Assembly: GCF_007655135.1 (NCBI RefSeq)
Contig: NC_045130.1
Location: forward strand, 24,929,363-24,993,362
DNA: 64,000 nucleotides
Reading direction: 5' to 3'
Source of the DNA: Punica granatum
Lineage: Eukaryota > Streptophyta > Magnoliopsida > Myrtales > Lythraceae
Part shown: positions 37,976-48,851 of the stretch, in pieces
How the letters are laid out: each line of letters begins with the position of its first letter
How positions within the stretch are numbered: position 1 is the stretch's first letter
Notes under the pieces: generated by a model
Databases searched by the model: none
What the model saw: only the letters and a program-made list of their open reading frames with translations
Told to the model about the DNA's origin: nothing
Translations under genes and position numbers: made by a program

Positions 37976-38930
37976 TTAGTTCGACTTTTCCAGTTCTTCA
38001 ACCGAATTTGCTAGATCCACTGTAGTGGCATCACCATCAATGTTTTTCCCTTCAAAGTAATGCTTGAGAAGATGACCGTTTACTTTAAAAGTGTGGTCAT
38101 CTTCTGACTTCAGCTCAACTGCACCATAGGGAAAAACATTAGAAATAACAAATGGTCTAGACCATCGAGATTTTAACTTACCTGGGAACAACTTCAGGCG
38201 AGAGTTTTATAATAGGACTTTCTGACCAGGCAAAAACTCTCGCTTTAGGATGTTCCTATCATGCTATCGCTTGGCTCGCTCCTTGTATATCGTAGCATTT
38301 TCATATGCTTCCTCTCTCATTTCAGCCATCTGATTCAACTGGAGCAATCTCTTTTCACTTGCAGTTTGTAAATCAAAGTTAAGGTATTTTATGGCCCAAT
38401 ATGCTTTGTGCTCAAGCTCTACTGGTAGGTGACATGATTTACCATAAACAATCTTGTATGGGGACATTCCTATAGGGGTTCTGAAAGCTGTCCTGTAAGC
38501 CCACAATGCATCATCAAGTTTTAAAGACCAATCTTTCCTAGATGCATTGACTGTTTTCTGTAAGATACGCTTTATTTCCCTATTGGATACCTCAACCTGT
38601 CCACAAGTTTGCAGATGATAAGGGGTGGCAATTTTATGAGTAACTCCATATTTTGATAATAATTTTTCAAACTGTCGATTGCAAAAATGTGATGCCCCGT
38701 CACTTATAATGGCTCTAGGTACCCCAAATCTTAAAAAGATGTTCTTTTTCAAAAATCTGATTACAACTCTGACATCATTACTTTGTAGTGCAACTGTTTC
38801 TACCCATTTTGAAACATAATCAACAGTCACAAGAATATATTTATTTGAAAAAGAAGAGAGAAAAGGACCCATAAAGCCTATTCCCCACACATCAAAAAGT
38901 TCAATTACAAGAATATTATTTTGTGGTAGT
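37976..38930 (-). pseudogene. Athila integrase, catalytic core and C-terminal part, zinc-binding region lost
   Basis: The core is intact in one frame. The DD35E residues are Asp at 38819-38821 (TVDYVSKW), Asp at 38699-38701 (ISDGASHF) and Glu at 38591-38593 ([11 protein letters not shown]), with 35 residues between the second Asp and the Glu. A C-terminal segment (PGKLKSRWSRPF) follows to the stop at 37976, interrupted by a stop near 38264-38266. Upstream, the reading jumps from the end of the RNase H/linker frame (CVPETEQ, about 38945) straight to [10 protein letters not shown] (about 38935-38906) in another frame. The HHCC zinc-binding half expected between them is missing, a deletion of roughly 150-200 bp judged against usual Athila integrases. 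Confidence 0.85.
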
Positions 38931-39868
38931 TCATGTCTCTAGTTGTTCAGTTTCAGGCACGCAGCGTCTAATTACTTGGTCAACACAACATTTAAACAGA
39001 TATGGTTCGTCCCAAAAATAGTATTTCACATCATGCAAAAATTTCTTTTTCTGATGAGATGACAAACCATATGGTGTGATTTTGCTAACCATGTAATTAA
39101 CTATATCAGCATACCAAGGTAATCCTTGGATTTCTACTGCATGCAATTGTTCATCAGGGAACTTTTCATTAATGGGTGGATCTAAACAATCAGATTCCAA
39201 ATGGGATAAAAGATCAGCTACTACATTTTCAATTCTCTTTGTATCTCTAATTTCCAAGTCAAATTCTTGTAGCAGTAGAATCCAACGAATTAGCCTAGGT
39301 TTAGCATCAGCTTTAGCAAACAAATATTTCAGGGCAGCATGGTTTGTGTATACTATGATCTTAGAACCTATCAGATAAGGCCGGAACTTGTCACATGCAA
39401 ATATGACTGCTAAAAGCTCTTTTTCAGTTATGGCATAGTTCTTTTGGGCCTCATTTAAAGTTCTACTAGCATTGTATATTGCATGAAATACCTTACCTCT
39501 CCTTTGCCCAAGTACTGCTCCTACAGCATAGTCGTTGGCATCACACTTCAGCTCAAACGGAAGCTCCCAATTAGGTACAACGATCACTGGTGCAGAAGTG
39601 AGTTTCTCTTTCAATAAATTGAATGCCTGCAAACAACTGTCATTAAAAACAAAAGCAAAATCTTTTTCAAGTAAATTATAAAGAGGTCTAGAGATTTTAG
39701 AAAAGTCCTTGATAAATCTCCTGTAGAAGCCAGCATGTCCTAAGAAGCTCCTTACTCCTTTTGCTTAAGTGGGTGGTGGCAACTTCTCTATTATCTCCAC
39801 TTTTGCTCGATCAACTTCAATCTCTTTCTTTGACACCTTGTGACCTAAGACTATTCCCTCTTTTACCA

Positions 39869-39877
39869 TAAAATGAC
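39869..39877. repeat. 9-bp target site duplication of the foldback MITE, left copy
   Basis: TAAAATGAC here and again at 40241-40249, directly outside the inverted repeats. Confidence 0.92.
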
Positions 39878-40240
39878 GGGTAAATTACAAAAAAAAAACT
39901 CAAGTTTTGTAGAATGTCTCAATTTTGTCCTAAATTTTGTTTTGTAACAAAAAAAACTATAAGTTTTCTAAAATGTCTCAAAAATTACCTCCGTTATAAC
40001 TTCCATCAATTTTTGCTGCTGATGGTGGGTCCCTTTAACAGTCCACGCAGGTCACACGTAGGCTAGTGGGTCCCTTTAACAGTCCACGTAGGTCACACGT
40101 AGGCAAAAATTGACGGAAGTTATAACAGAGGTCATTTTTGAGACATTTTAGAAAACTTATGGTTTTTTTTGTTACAAAACAAAATTTAGGACAAAACTGA
40201 GACATTTTACAAAATTTGGGTTTTTTTTTGTAATTTGCCC
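39878..40240. mobile_element. Mutator-like foldback MITE, 363 bp
   Basis: Left end GGGTAAATTACAAAAAAA and right end, inverted, GGGCAAATTACAAAAAAA. The inverted arms extend about 140 bases each with few mismatches and surround a short centre. The centre holds two tandem copies of a ~42-bp unit (gggtccctttaacagtccac, at 40027 and 40070). The 9-bp duplication TAAAATGAC and long inverted repeats point to a non-autonomous Mutator-like (MULE) element. It has no coding capacity. Confidence 0.88.
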
Positions 40241-41183
40241 TAAAATGACATTTCTCCCAGTTCAGAAGCAGATTAGTCTCCTTACATCTTTTAAGCGCAC
40301 GGCCTAAATTTGTCAAACAAGATTCAAATGACTTCCCAAAAACGGAGAAATCATCCATAAATATTTCAATAAAATTCTCTAGCATGTTAGAAAATATAGA
40401 CATCATGCACCTCTGGAAAGTGGCAGGTGCATTACAGAGACCGAAGGGCATTCTCCTAAAGGCAAAAGTGTCATAGGGACAAGTGAATGTGGTTTTCTCC
40501 TGGTCCTCGGGTGCTATATGAATCTGATTGTAACCAGAATAGCCATCTAGAAAACAATAATAATCATGCCCTGCAAGTTTTTCTAGCATCTGATCAATGA
40601 AGGGGAGGGGGAAATGGTCTTTACGTGTAGCATCATTTAGTTTCCTGTAATCTATACAAACTCTCCACCCAGTCACAGTATGAGTCGGGATTAATTCATT
40701 GACATCATTTTTAACCACAGTCATACCACCCTTTTTAGGCACTACTTGAACAGGACTAACCCATTTACTATCTGAGATAGGATAGATAATACATGCATCC
40801 AACAGTTTAAGCACTTCTTTCTTCACTACCTCTTTGAGAGTTGGGTTAAGTCGCCTCTGTGGTTGCACTGTGGGTTTGCACTTAGCTTCCAACATTATCC
40901 TGTGAGTGCAAATCAGAGGGCTGATCCCTTTGATACCTGCAATAATCCATCCTATTGCCTCCTTGTGCTCTCTCAGCACGCTTAGGAGTTGTTGCTCCTG
41001 ATCACCTGTCAAGGAAGAAGAGATAATTATTGGCAAAGTATCATCTATTCCAAGATATGCATATTTTAAATGGCTAGGCAAGGGTTTAAGTTCTAGCACC
41101 GGGGACTGTGTCAAAGATGACATTGGTTTTGTCGCACTAGTGCCCAGCTCCTCATAGTAGCGAGCCTTGATTTCCAACACCTT

Positions 41184-42023
41184 CTACACATATTCTTCCT
41201 CAGGCTCATCATCATCACTCCAATCGTCCAGATCCTTAAGGACTGATTCCATTGTATCCACACCTGCTTTCTCCTCCACTGACTCAGAGATAAGCTCATC
41301 AATAATATCAATGGTGTAACAAGATTTGCCATCATCAAATTTCTTTATGGCATCATAAACATTAAAAGTTATTTGTTCATCCATAACTCTTAAAGTGAGC
41401 TTACCTTGTTCCACATCTATTAATGCTTTACCTGTCACAAGGAACGGTCTGCCAAGGATCATGGGTACCTCTCTGTCCTCCTCTATCTCCAGGACTATGA
41501 AGTCGACTGGAAATATGAATTTGTCTACCTTCACCAGGACATTCTCGACAATGCCCTTTGGATATTTGATACTTCTGTCAGCAAGTTGCAAGGTAATATG
41601 AGTTTCCTTGCATTCTCCAAGTCCAAGTTTCTTGAAAATAGATAGAGGCATTAAATTTATACTTGCACCTGAATCGATAAGAACTTTCTCAAAATGAAAG
41701 CTCCCTATAGTGCAAGGAACAATGAAACTCCCCTAATCTCTTTGTTTGCGTGGTAAGTTAGGCAAGTCTTGTTGAAGAATCATAGAACACTCCCTTGTAA
41801 GCATCACAGGCTCTCTCCCATCAAACTTCCTCTTTTTAGTGAGCAGATCCTTCATGAATCTAGCATATGAAGGCATCTGCTGGAGTGCTTCTGCATAAGG
41901 AATGTTGATTTGCAGCTTTTTAAAGACATCCAGGAATATAGCAAATTAGGCGTCCAGTTGCTGTTGCTACAATCTTCCTAGAAAAAGGACAGGAGGAACA
42001 TACAGTTTCACCCCTAGTGACTT
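41184..42023 (-). pseudogene. Athila gag-pol linker and aspartic protease
   Basis: This stays in the same frame as gag and RT. The linker contains INIPYAEALQQMPSYARF, typical of Athila. The protease active site reads LIDSGASINLMPLSIF, with DSGA at 41664-41675, and the flap-side motif MILGRPFLVTG follows. In-frame stops are at 41967-41969 (TAG), 41946-41948 (TAA), 41733-41735 (TAG) and 41184-41186 (TAG). The catalytic motif itself is intact. Confidence 0.85.
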
Positions 42024-43481
42024 CTACCCTGGTTCCTCCACCTTTTGCTTACCTTTGTCTTTCTCTGGACTCTCCTCCTCAGTTTGAGCTTTTCTATTGA
42101 TTGTGTCCAATTCCTTGCCACTCCTTAGCATTATAGCATTGACACCCATGGGGTTTTCTTCAATGTTGTTGGGTAAAGATCCTGATGGTCTATTACTCAA
42201 TTGTTGAGAAATCTGACTAATCTGACCCTCAAGGTTTCGAATAGTGGCTTGTTGATTCTGTAGCATGGTGTCAGTCTTTTGCATATAGCTCAACATGAGC
42301 TCTTCCATTCTTGACTGACTTTGCTGAGGTGGAGCATTCTGAGCAGGGTCTTGCTTCTGAAATCCAGGTGGCGGTTTAAATGCATTATTCTCGTTCCTCC
42401 ATGAGAAATTAGGATGATTACGCCACCATGGATTGTAAGTGTTCGAATAAAGTCCTTGATTACCCCGTTGGAAGTTGTTGACAAAGTTCACTTGCTCTCC
42501 ATTGGGTGAAGCTAAGGGATTTCTAGACATGCATTCAAGAGTCGAATGTGGTCTTGAACACAACTCACAAAAAGCAACCTGATTAGTATTAAAAGAATGG
42601 GCTGAGGTGAGTTTACTTACCTGGGTAGTAAGAGCTGAAATTTGGGTTGTCAAATTAGCAATAGTGTCCATGTCATTGACTGATGCCACTCTTGATTTGC
42701 TTCTCTCATTCTGCCAATTATGTGCACTGGAGGCCATCTTTTCTATCAAAGCACTTGCTTCATCATAATTCTTACCCATCAGTGCGCCTCCTGCTGCAGC
42801 ATCTACTAGAGACCTCAATGTATCATCCAGGCTAAGATAAAAGACCTCAATTAGGAGATTATATGGCAATTCGTGATGTGGGCACTTTCGGATTGCCTCC
42901 TTGAATCTCTCCCACGCCTCATAAAGTGATTCACCACTGAACAGGGTGAAGTTAGTCATTTCGTTCCTCAATCTTGCAGTCCTAGCTGGTGGGAAAAATC
43001 TCCTAAGAAACTTAGATGAGAGGTCGGCCCAGGTGGTGATGGACTCTTGTGGCAATGAATTGAACCAGGCTCTCGCTTTATCCCTAAGTGAGAAAGGAAA
43101 AAGTTGTAATCTAATAACATCATCAGTGACATTATTCATCTTTACCGTGTTACAGTATTGGAGGAATCCTGCAATATGCTCATCAGGACTCTCGTTGGGA
43201 TATCCTCCAAACTGATTTGATTGAACCATCTGGATGAGTGCCGGCTTCAGTTCAAAGTTATTAGCTGGAATAGTAGGCCTTCTGATCGCAGAACCCATAA
43301 TAGTAGGTACTACATAGTCTCGAAGTGCTCTGGCAGCACCCTATATCTGGCGGTTGATGTCATCGTCTGCCATCTCAACTGCCTGCAATGCTTCCCTTCT
43401 ATTCTCTCTTCTCAACCGATGCAAGGTGCGCTCTATCTCAGGATCTAATGGTAGAAGTTCAGCACTTCTACTCCTGCGCAT
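42024..43481 (-). pseudogene. Athila gag, broken by an early stop
   Basis: The likely original ATG is at 43479-43481. Codon 47 is TAG (43341-43343), and the frame is then open to TAG 42024-42026. The conserved Athila capsid region reads NNFELKPALIQMVQSNQFGG, RLQLFPFSLRDKARAWF and ESLYEAWERFKEAIRKCP. A single zinc knuckle CELCSRPHSTLEC (CX2CX3HX4C) and the NTYNPWWRNHPNFSWRNEN segment follow, then a Gln-rich tail. The total is about 485 codons. Capsid and nucleocapsid functions follow from the family. Translation from the internal Met at 43298 would avoid the first stop and still cover the capsid core. Confidence 0.9.
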
Positions 43482-43570
43482 AGAATACCTATAAAGAGAA
43501 CAAGAAACAAACACACAATAAAGTGCGCCTAAATTAACAATAGAACTAAAGGTGGTCTAATATTAAGTTA

Positions 43571-43589
43571 ATCCCCGGCAATGGCGCCA
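43571..43589 (-). promoter_or_regulatory. Primer binding site of the Athila element
   Basis: The minus strand reads TGGCGCCATTGCCGGGGAT, six bases from the LTR. Athila elements use a TGGCGCCGTTGCCGGGGA site complementary to tRNA-Asp (family knowledge). One base differs. Confidence 0.85.
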
Positions 43590-43595
43590 AGAGCT

Positions 43596-44844
43596 TGATC
43601 CACTGTGAATATATATAAAGATAAGCGCGAATTCTACAAGCAAGTGCACTGGGTCTGATAAAGTAATATAGTGATGAATAGAGTGTCAATCCCATGAGGA
43701 TTAATTAATTACTAAACCTATATTAGATTCTATTATTATCTAGGCAATCAAATTGAGAGAATTAACTAAATTAACTACTAATCAACCTAAATCGTCACAA
43801 AAAGCAGAAAGATAATTGTATGAAAATATATTAATTGAAAGTGGGAAAAACAGAATCCACCCTAGTTTCACTAATCAGATTGCCATCATGTTATATAGAT
43901 TAATAGCTATGTGGTTATTCAAGTGAGTTTATCAAACCTTTAAAATTAAAGTCTTAAACCCATAATTAATCAATCAGCTCCCGCATCTCTAATTAATAGT
44001 GGACTCTAAATTATAATCATACACCTTCCAGTGCTATGATTGTCTAATGCCCTAAATTAATTATCCCTAATGTCTTAGCGAATAACTAACTAGAAACATT
44101 GCATTAATCCCTGAATAATCTCTAATTAAACTAATTAACGCAGCTTCCGCATTTAACTAATTAGTCCAATCAAGAATTCCAAACAAACCCTATATCAACT
44201 CTCGTATCAATAGTGTTTCTAACAATTATAACCAATTAAGAATTAAAATTGAAATTATAGGAATTGCAATCATGAATCATCAACACATCTATTAATCCTA
44301 TAACATGGCGACAATCATCATATTAGCTACCTAGGGTTTCATCATATTCCCACAAGAGAAGCTTAGAACATCATGGAATTGAAAACACAATTATAATTCA
44401 AATGAGTCATAGCAATAGAATTCATATTCAGCAGTAAACTCAAAATATTGAATCCTAAAACAAAAACCCAACAATTCCTTTAAGGAATAATTTCTTCCAC
44501 AATTTTCGCTTCAAATCAATTGATCCAAGTGACGGCTCCAGACAAAACTCTCTCCAAAAACTCTCTAGGTTAAAAGAATGGTGAAAGATGGCTCCCCCCT
44601 AGGGTTTCCTAATCTTGTTATAAGGAGTATTTATCTCCAAAACAAAAAAGATTTCTGAAAGATATAGGCTAGCTCCAAATTGCGCAAAACTCCTCAATAT
44701 TGCTCGTAATTCCATCTAAGTCCTCAAAGACCTACAATATCAAATTACACATAATTAAGCACCAGCTTCTTATAATTTCTATAAAATTCATAATAATTTA
44801 ACATGAATTGCACAATAAAATATGAGTATAATATGCCCTTATCA
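43596..44844 (-). mobile_element. 5' LTR of the Athila element
   Basis: 1,249 bp, the partner of 35028-36304. It has the short C run (about 44596-44601) instead of 33 C. Confidence 0.93.
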
Positions 44845-44879
44845 GCGGGCCCGACGAGAACCACATTCGGGTCCGTACA
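44845..44879 (+). mobile_element. 3' LTR of element R, last 35 bases
   Basis: gcgggcccgacgagaacc through gtccgtaca continues the LTR from 35027. GCGGG (44845-44849) is the right copy of the Athila target duplication. Confidence 0.9.
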
Positions 44880-44884
44880 GTCCC
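44880..44884. repeat. Target site duplication of element R, right copy (GTCCC)
   Basis: Identical to 14237-14241. Confidence 0.9.
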
Positions 44885-45047
44885 GTAGAGTATTTTATGA
44901 AAAATGTCACATTAAAGTTAAATTAAAAGAATGTCCCTTAGTTTAAAACCATGAATGCTTAGGCAATCAAAATACTTCCTCCGACGGTTGACGAAATGAC
45001 GATTTTACCCTCCTCTGGAACCGGTGGACCAAAACGGGGTTCTGACA
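44885..45047 (-). mobile_element. LTR Q, first 163 bases (minus strand)
   Basis: It ends on the plus strand with ggtggaccaaaacgggg and ttctgaca. On the minus strand this is the family LTR start TGTCAGAACCCC. It continues Q across the insertion of R. Confidence 0.78.
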
Positions 45048-46389
45048 GTCATAACACATTAATATGTCAGAATCATAAAACAGACAAACTTAAAGCAAAC
45101 CAACACATTCGGGGTTTGACAACATACATCATATATGTCAAGTACTTTCTTAAGCAAAGTCGAATGTTACATGCCTTTCCAGGGCGGCCCATGGCCTATT
45201 TTCATCATGTATGTCATTTCTGTTTTTATCTATTTAGGATAGAGACATGTTTGCTAAGCAACCCCGATTCATAATCTGATAATCACGTAAACCTGACAAA
45301 TAATACATCACTTGTCTGTTTATCTATATTCATATGTTTATGTCTATCTTCTTGCGGGTCGAGCCCGATTCCATAGGGTACGGTTCACACTGGGTCCAAC
45401 GCCCTAGCCATCGATCACGGGATCCAACGTCCCGACACACACCGAAAGTGCACGATCCGAGTGCGACATAGGGCCTAGCCTCAAGTCGCTCGTGTCAATC
45501 CGAGTATGGTCCAAGCGAAGGATGACCCGGATCGAGCCGAGTGAAACGGGGTCGGACAATCACTTGAGAGCTCAGTCGGTCCCACGGCTATCTCAAGGAC
45601 TATTCGGTTCTTCTGGGATTCGCCAGTTTTGTCAGACTCGGACTCTGGCTCTCATGAGCCCACGTCGCATTAATTTCAATTTCGATCTTTCAAACCTACG
45701 GTGAGCGTGAGCTGAATATTGACCAAACGTGACCTGATTGGGATCCACTTGATGTAATTTGTATTTATTTTAGAGTACATTGCGAGGCATTTACTTGTAC
45801 ATTCATTCATGTAATAATCCCGGTCGGCAAGCAAGAGATCTGAGAGTCGAAACTGGTCGAGTCGATTTATGTGTCCCTGAGACAAGCAGGACCACATGAG
45901 TCGCAAGCCCGAACCACGCGGTAAATCAGCCATCATAGTCCAATTAGCCGAGACACGAGGACAATGGACCGATCCCTTCACACGAGGATCCGCTCCTCTT
46001 TCGGCCTCTTAATCTGAATCGATTATTTTCACAAATTTACGATGTCAAACCAAGCAAGACGAACGTAACCTAATCAAGCGGTAAATAAATTAAAAATGGC
46101 AAACGCTAGACAAACTAGAGTACCAACAGGATATAGGCCCGCACGTAGTAGAACCCTCGAACTCGGCACTCCTAGTTTTATAAAACCATATGCCTTAGCA
46201 ACTAAGTGTATTCCTTACCCCTAAACCTAGGCAACTTATTAGCCCTCAACCTCCGAGTTGTAAATAGTTAGTGGTGACTTCTTCTCACGTGTATTCGTCG
46301 CGCGTCCCCCAAAAAGGTGGATACTCCCAACCCGTGCAATCAGTGCGCATGCATGCGGGCCCTGACGAGACGAAATTAGGGTCCGCGCA
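45048..46389 (+). mobile_element. LTR P, right part and LTR end
   Basis: It continues P from 9341 and contains the caacgcccta repeats (45385-45435), the conserved tgtaatttgtatttat / cattgcgagg block (45755-45790) and the 3' block (46120-46389), ending ..GGGTCCGCGCA. No PBS follows, so P is a 3' LTR or a solo LTR. The left end lies off the window, so this cannot be decided. Confidence 0.75.
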
Positions 46390-48850
46390 ACCAAGACAAA
46401 TGTGGGCATGAGGTCCATAAAGGGATGCCTCTCAATTAAGAGTGATGGATATACCTTGAGGAAGTCGTAGAGTACTCGAACTATCAGCTTGGAATCGTGA
46501 CCTTGCTTTATAGAGGTCATAGCTCTGCAACCTCAGCTTCAGTTCTGCTTGTTGTGCAATTTCAAGCATCTTTGAGACTGATCTAAGTCAATGTGAACGG
46601 ATCAAAGTTGTAGGGTTGTCTCTTGGCTTTCTTCAGAACCTGGAATCACCTCGATCCGAGTCTCGTGGAACAAGATATGAGACTCGGATTAAAACTGTGC
46701 AAAATTGGAAAATTGGCCATGAACACTTCCTCATTGCGGTTGAGCATCTTATGACTAGAACTGGGTTGACGTGAAAACATGAAAGTTGTAACTCTTCTAC
46801 TCATCTTTCCATAGCATCCTGAATCACCTCAGTCTGAGTTTTCTACAGCAAGATATGACATTTTTCGTGAGAATGCACAGAGCTAGCCGCTGACACCTCA
46901 TATTGCGATTGATTCTGTCATTGCTAGTTTTGCCTTGCTTTATTGGGTGTTGCCTGGGACTCTATTTCATAGGTTTCGAGTTCGAAATGCTATCTCTTTG
47001 GTCGCAACTATGAACTTAATCGCGACCTCTCGAGCATTAAAATCATCAGGACCCTCAATCTTGGACACGGCCTTAGACTCGGTTGTGATTCTCCGAGTGT
47101 AGGGACCACCAAATAGCACTTTTCGGATGCTGCTCAAGACTTTTGTGCCTCCGAATGTGTGAATGTCTTCCAAGCGGAACTAGATTGAGGTTAAAGCATA
47201 AGAGTTGTAGATTTACCTCTTATCTTTTCACAGAATTTTGAATCACTTCTTTCCAAGCTTTGTAGATGAAGAAATCAGATTCGACCTGAAACTGCATAGA
47301 ATTGGGAAAACTAGCTGCGAGAACTTCTTCGCAGCGGCTGAGCCTCTTCTGCGTGGAACTAGACTAAGGTAAATAGATGAAAGTTATAGAGCTATCTCCT
47401 AGCATTCTATACTACTTAGAATCACCATAAGTCAAATTTTGAGGAGCAGGTTAAGAAATTTCTCCCAAAGCTACTCAAATCTGCAAATTCATCGTGAAAC
47501 GCTTCTCGTTTTGATCAACCTAGTTGAACGCTTGGTATGTGGGAGATAATCACACCTCAAGCTTTCCCTTACATGGATGGATATGATGGGATCACAACGC
47601 CATAAGCGGTGGCCTCTTTCGGTATCTGGACTTTGTTGACGAGCACATGCTCAGCCATACCCCAGGAGTGTAGGATTTCGTGAAGGTACAAGCCAATATG
47701 TATGGAGTTAGCTCCCTAGCTGGAACAGGACTCTGTAGATAAAATTATCGGCCCATTGTGTAAGCCAGTAATCCTCGCATTTAGAATCTTTAGCCTTTGG
47801 TGCAAGCCGAAGATTATCTTCGAGTCCTTCAATTAGAATATGTTGGCCTTTCTTCAGGATATTTAGACCTTCTACTTGGAAGTTGAGGCCATCGAATTTG
47901 GACATGAGAGCCTTAATGTTGGAGGCCATTCCGTATCAGCCAGAATATTAAGGTCGATTTCTTCGATATTGCAGTCACTTCCATCATTAGCGCAGCCACT
48001 GAGCTGATAATGAAGGCCTATATCATTGGGGTCAAAGCTAATTACTATAGGATCCACGACCTTTGAATTTGAAGGTAATCGGGTCGTCAGCCGCAAGATT
48101 AAGGCTGAATTTCAATTGTTCTACTTTGGCAATCAATACGCTGCTGGATGGTTGATCCTCTAATTATCTTAGGATTGAATAAGTTCCTTAGGCTTTGTTG
48201 CTTACCCTTTTCCAAGCCTTCATGGATTGACTCAATACGATGGCCTTAGCTCATCAACTGGCAATATGGGAAGTGGTTGAGGTAAATACCGAGAAGAATA
48301 GGTCATCTCATTTTCCTTGCGTTAGCTGCAAAGAAATTCTGAACCTTCTCGAAGCTAAACCAAGTTGAAGTGAAAACACAAAATTTGTAGAGCTCCCTCT
48401 TAGTTTTATGTAGAGCTTGGAATCACCTCGATCCAAGCTTCGTGGAGCAAGATACGATATTTGGATCGAAACTGTGCAGGAGTGGAAAAACTGGCCAAGA
48501 GACTTCTTTGCAGCGGCTGAGCATCCACTAGACCGAATCGGACTGAGGTGAAAATAGAGTAGTCAAAGATATCTTTCTTAGCTTTCCACAATACTTTGAA
48601 TCTCCTCAATCCGAGCTCCTTAGTGCGAGTCACTGTGCAGAGCTGGCCTCGAACTCCCTTCGACTTGTTGCAACAAATCACACCTCTAGGCTTCCTCCTT
48701 GGGTATTCCAAACACGGCCAAAATGATCATTGTTTCTCGTCACGCCGCTGCCGAGTGGATTAGGAGTCCTGCATAGTCACTGCCTAACTAATTACGAACT
48801 CTAAATCGTCTCGACCTTACTAGCCATGGGCTCTAACTTGCTGAGACTTG
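46390..48850. repeat. Old decayed region with three pairs of ~165-190-bp degenerate repeats
   Basis: Six diverged units share the theme: an aactagactgaggtgaaa stretch, then gaaagttgtag, then ttccacag, then gaatcacctcgatccgagc and a final aactgtgcagaattgg. They start near 46575, 46755, 47172, 47352, 48357 and 48534, in three pairs. Between them (47520-48290) and after them I see only short minus-strand ORFs of no recognisable family. The sequence is not from the giant-LTR family. It is probably a remnant of another transposon or satellite. Confidence 0.55.
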
Positions 48851-48851
48851 G

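Larger units (their letters stand above)
38931..41183 (-). pseudogene. Athila reverse transcriptase and RNase H, interrupted by a MITE
   Basis: RT motifs in order are WVSPVQVVPKKGG, WRVCIDYRKLNDATRKDHFP, FLDGYSGYNQI, RMPFGLCNAPATFQRCM and the active site IFMDDFS (MDD at 40350-40358). The frame runs into a 363-bp MITE at 40240 and resumes at 39868 after one duplicated 9-mer. The connection has a TAA at 39765-39767. RNase H follows: [13 protein letters not shown] has the first Asp and [10 protein letters not shown] the Glu. The third catalytic position reads [10 protein letters not shown], with Asn (39342-39344) where the family has Asp. [11 protein letters not shown] carries the last Asp. Insertion plus duplication is 372 bp, so the frame is kept. 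It joins the protease frame through a TAG at 41184-41186. Confidence 0.9.
35028..44844 (-). mobile_element. Athila-lineage Ty3/gypsy retrotransposon, 9.8 kb, defective
   Basis: On the minus strand: 5' LTR (43596-44844), PBS (43571-43589), gag, protease, RT, RNase H, integrase, about 1.7 kb of non-coding sequence, a purine run and the 3' LTR (35028-36304). The LTRs start TG and end CA. Gag and PBS are of Athila type. From gag to RNase H everything lies in one reading frame with seven in-frame stops, so the ancestor had one gag-pol ORF. The usual Athila env-like ORF is absent. The copy cannot make a working polyprotein. Confidence 0.92.
14242..44879 (+). mobile_element. Element R: complete non-autonomous giant-LTR retrotransposon with nested insertions
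   Basis: A 5' LTR (14242-17809), a PBS, a broken ORF1, a non-coding internal region with a minisatellite, a polypurine tract and a 3' LTR (29261-35027 plus 44845-44879), flanked by a perfect GTCCC duplication. Nested inside are solo LTR S, an Athila element with its own MITE, and a Tourist-like MITE in the 3' LTR. With S removed, the internal part is about 6.6 kb. It contains no recognisable gag, protease, RT, RNase H or integrase, so R would need proteins from another element. Family-level reading: a LARD-like derivative of a Tat/Ogre-type element, based on the PBS and ORF1. Confidence 0.88.
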
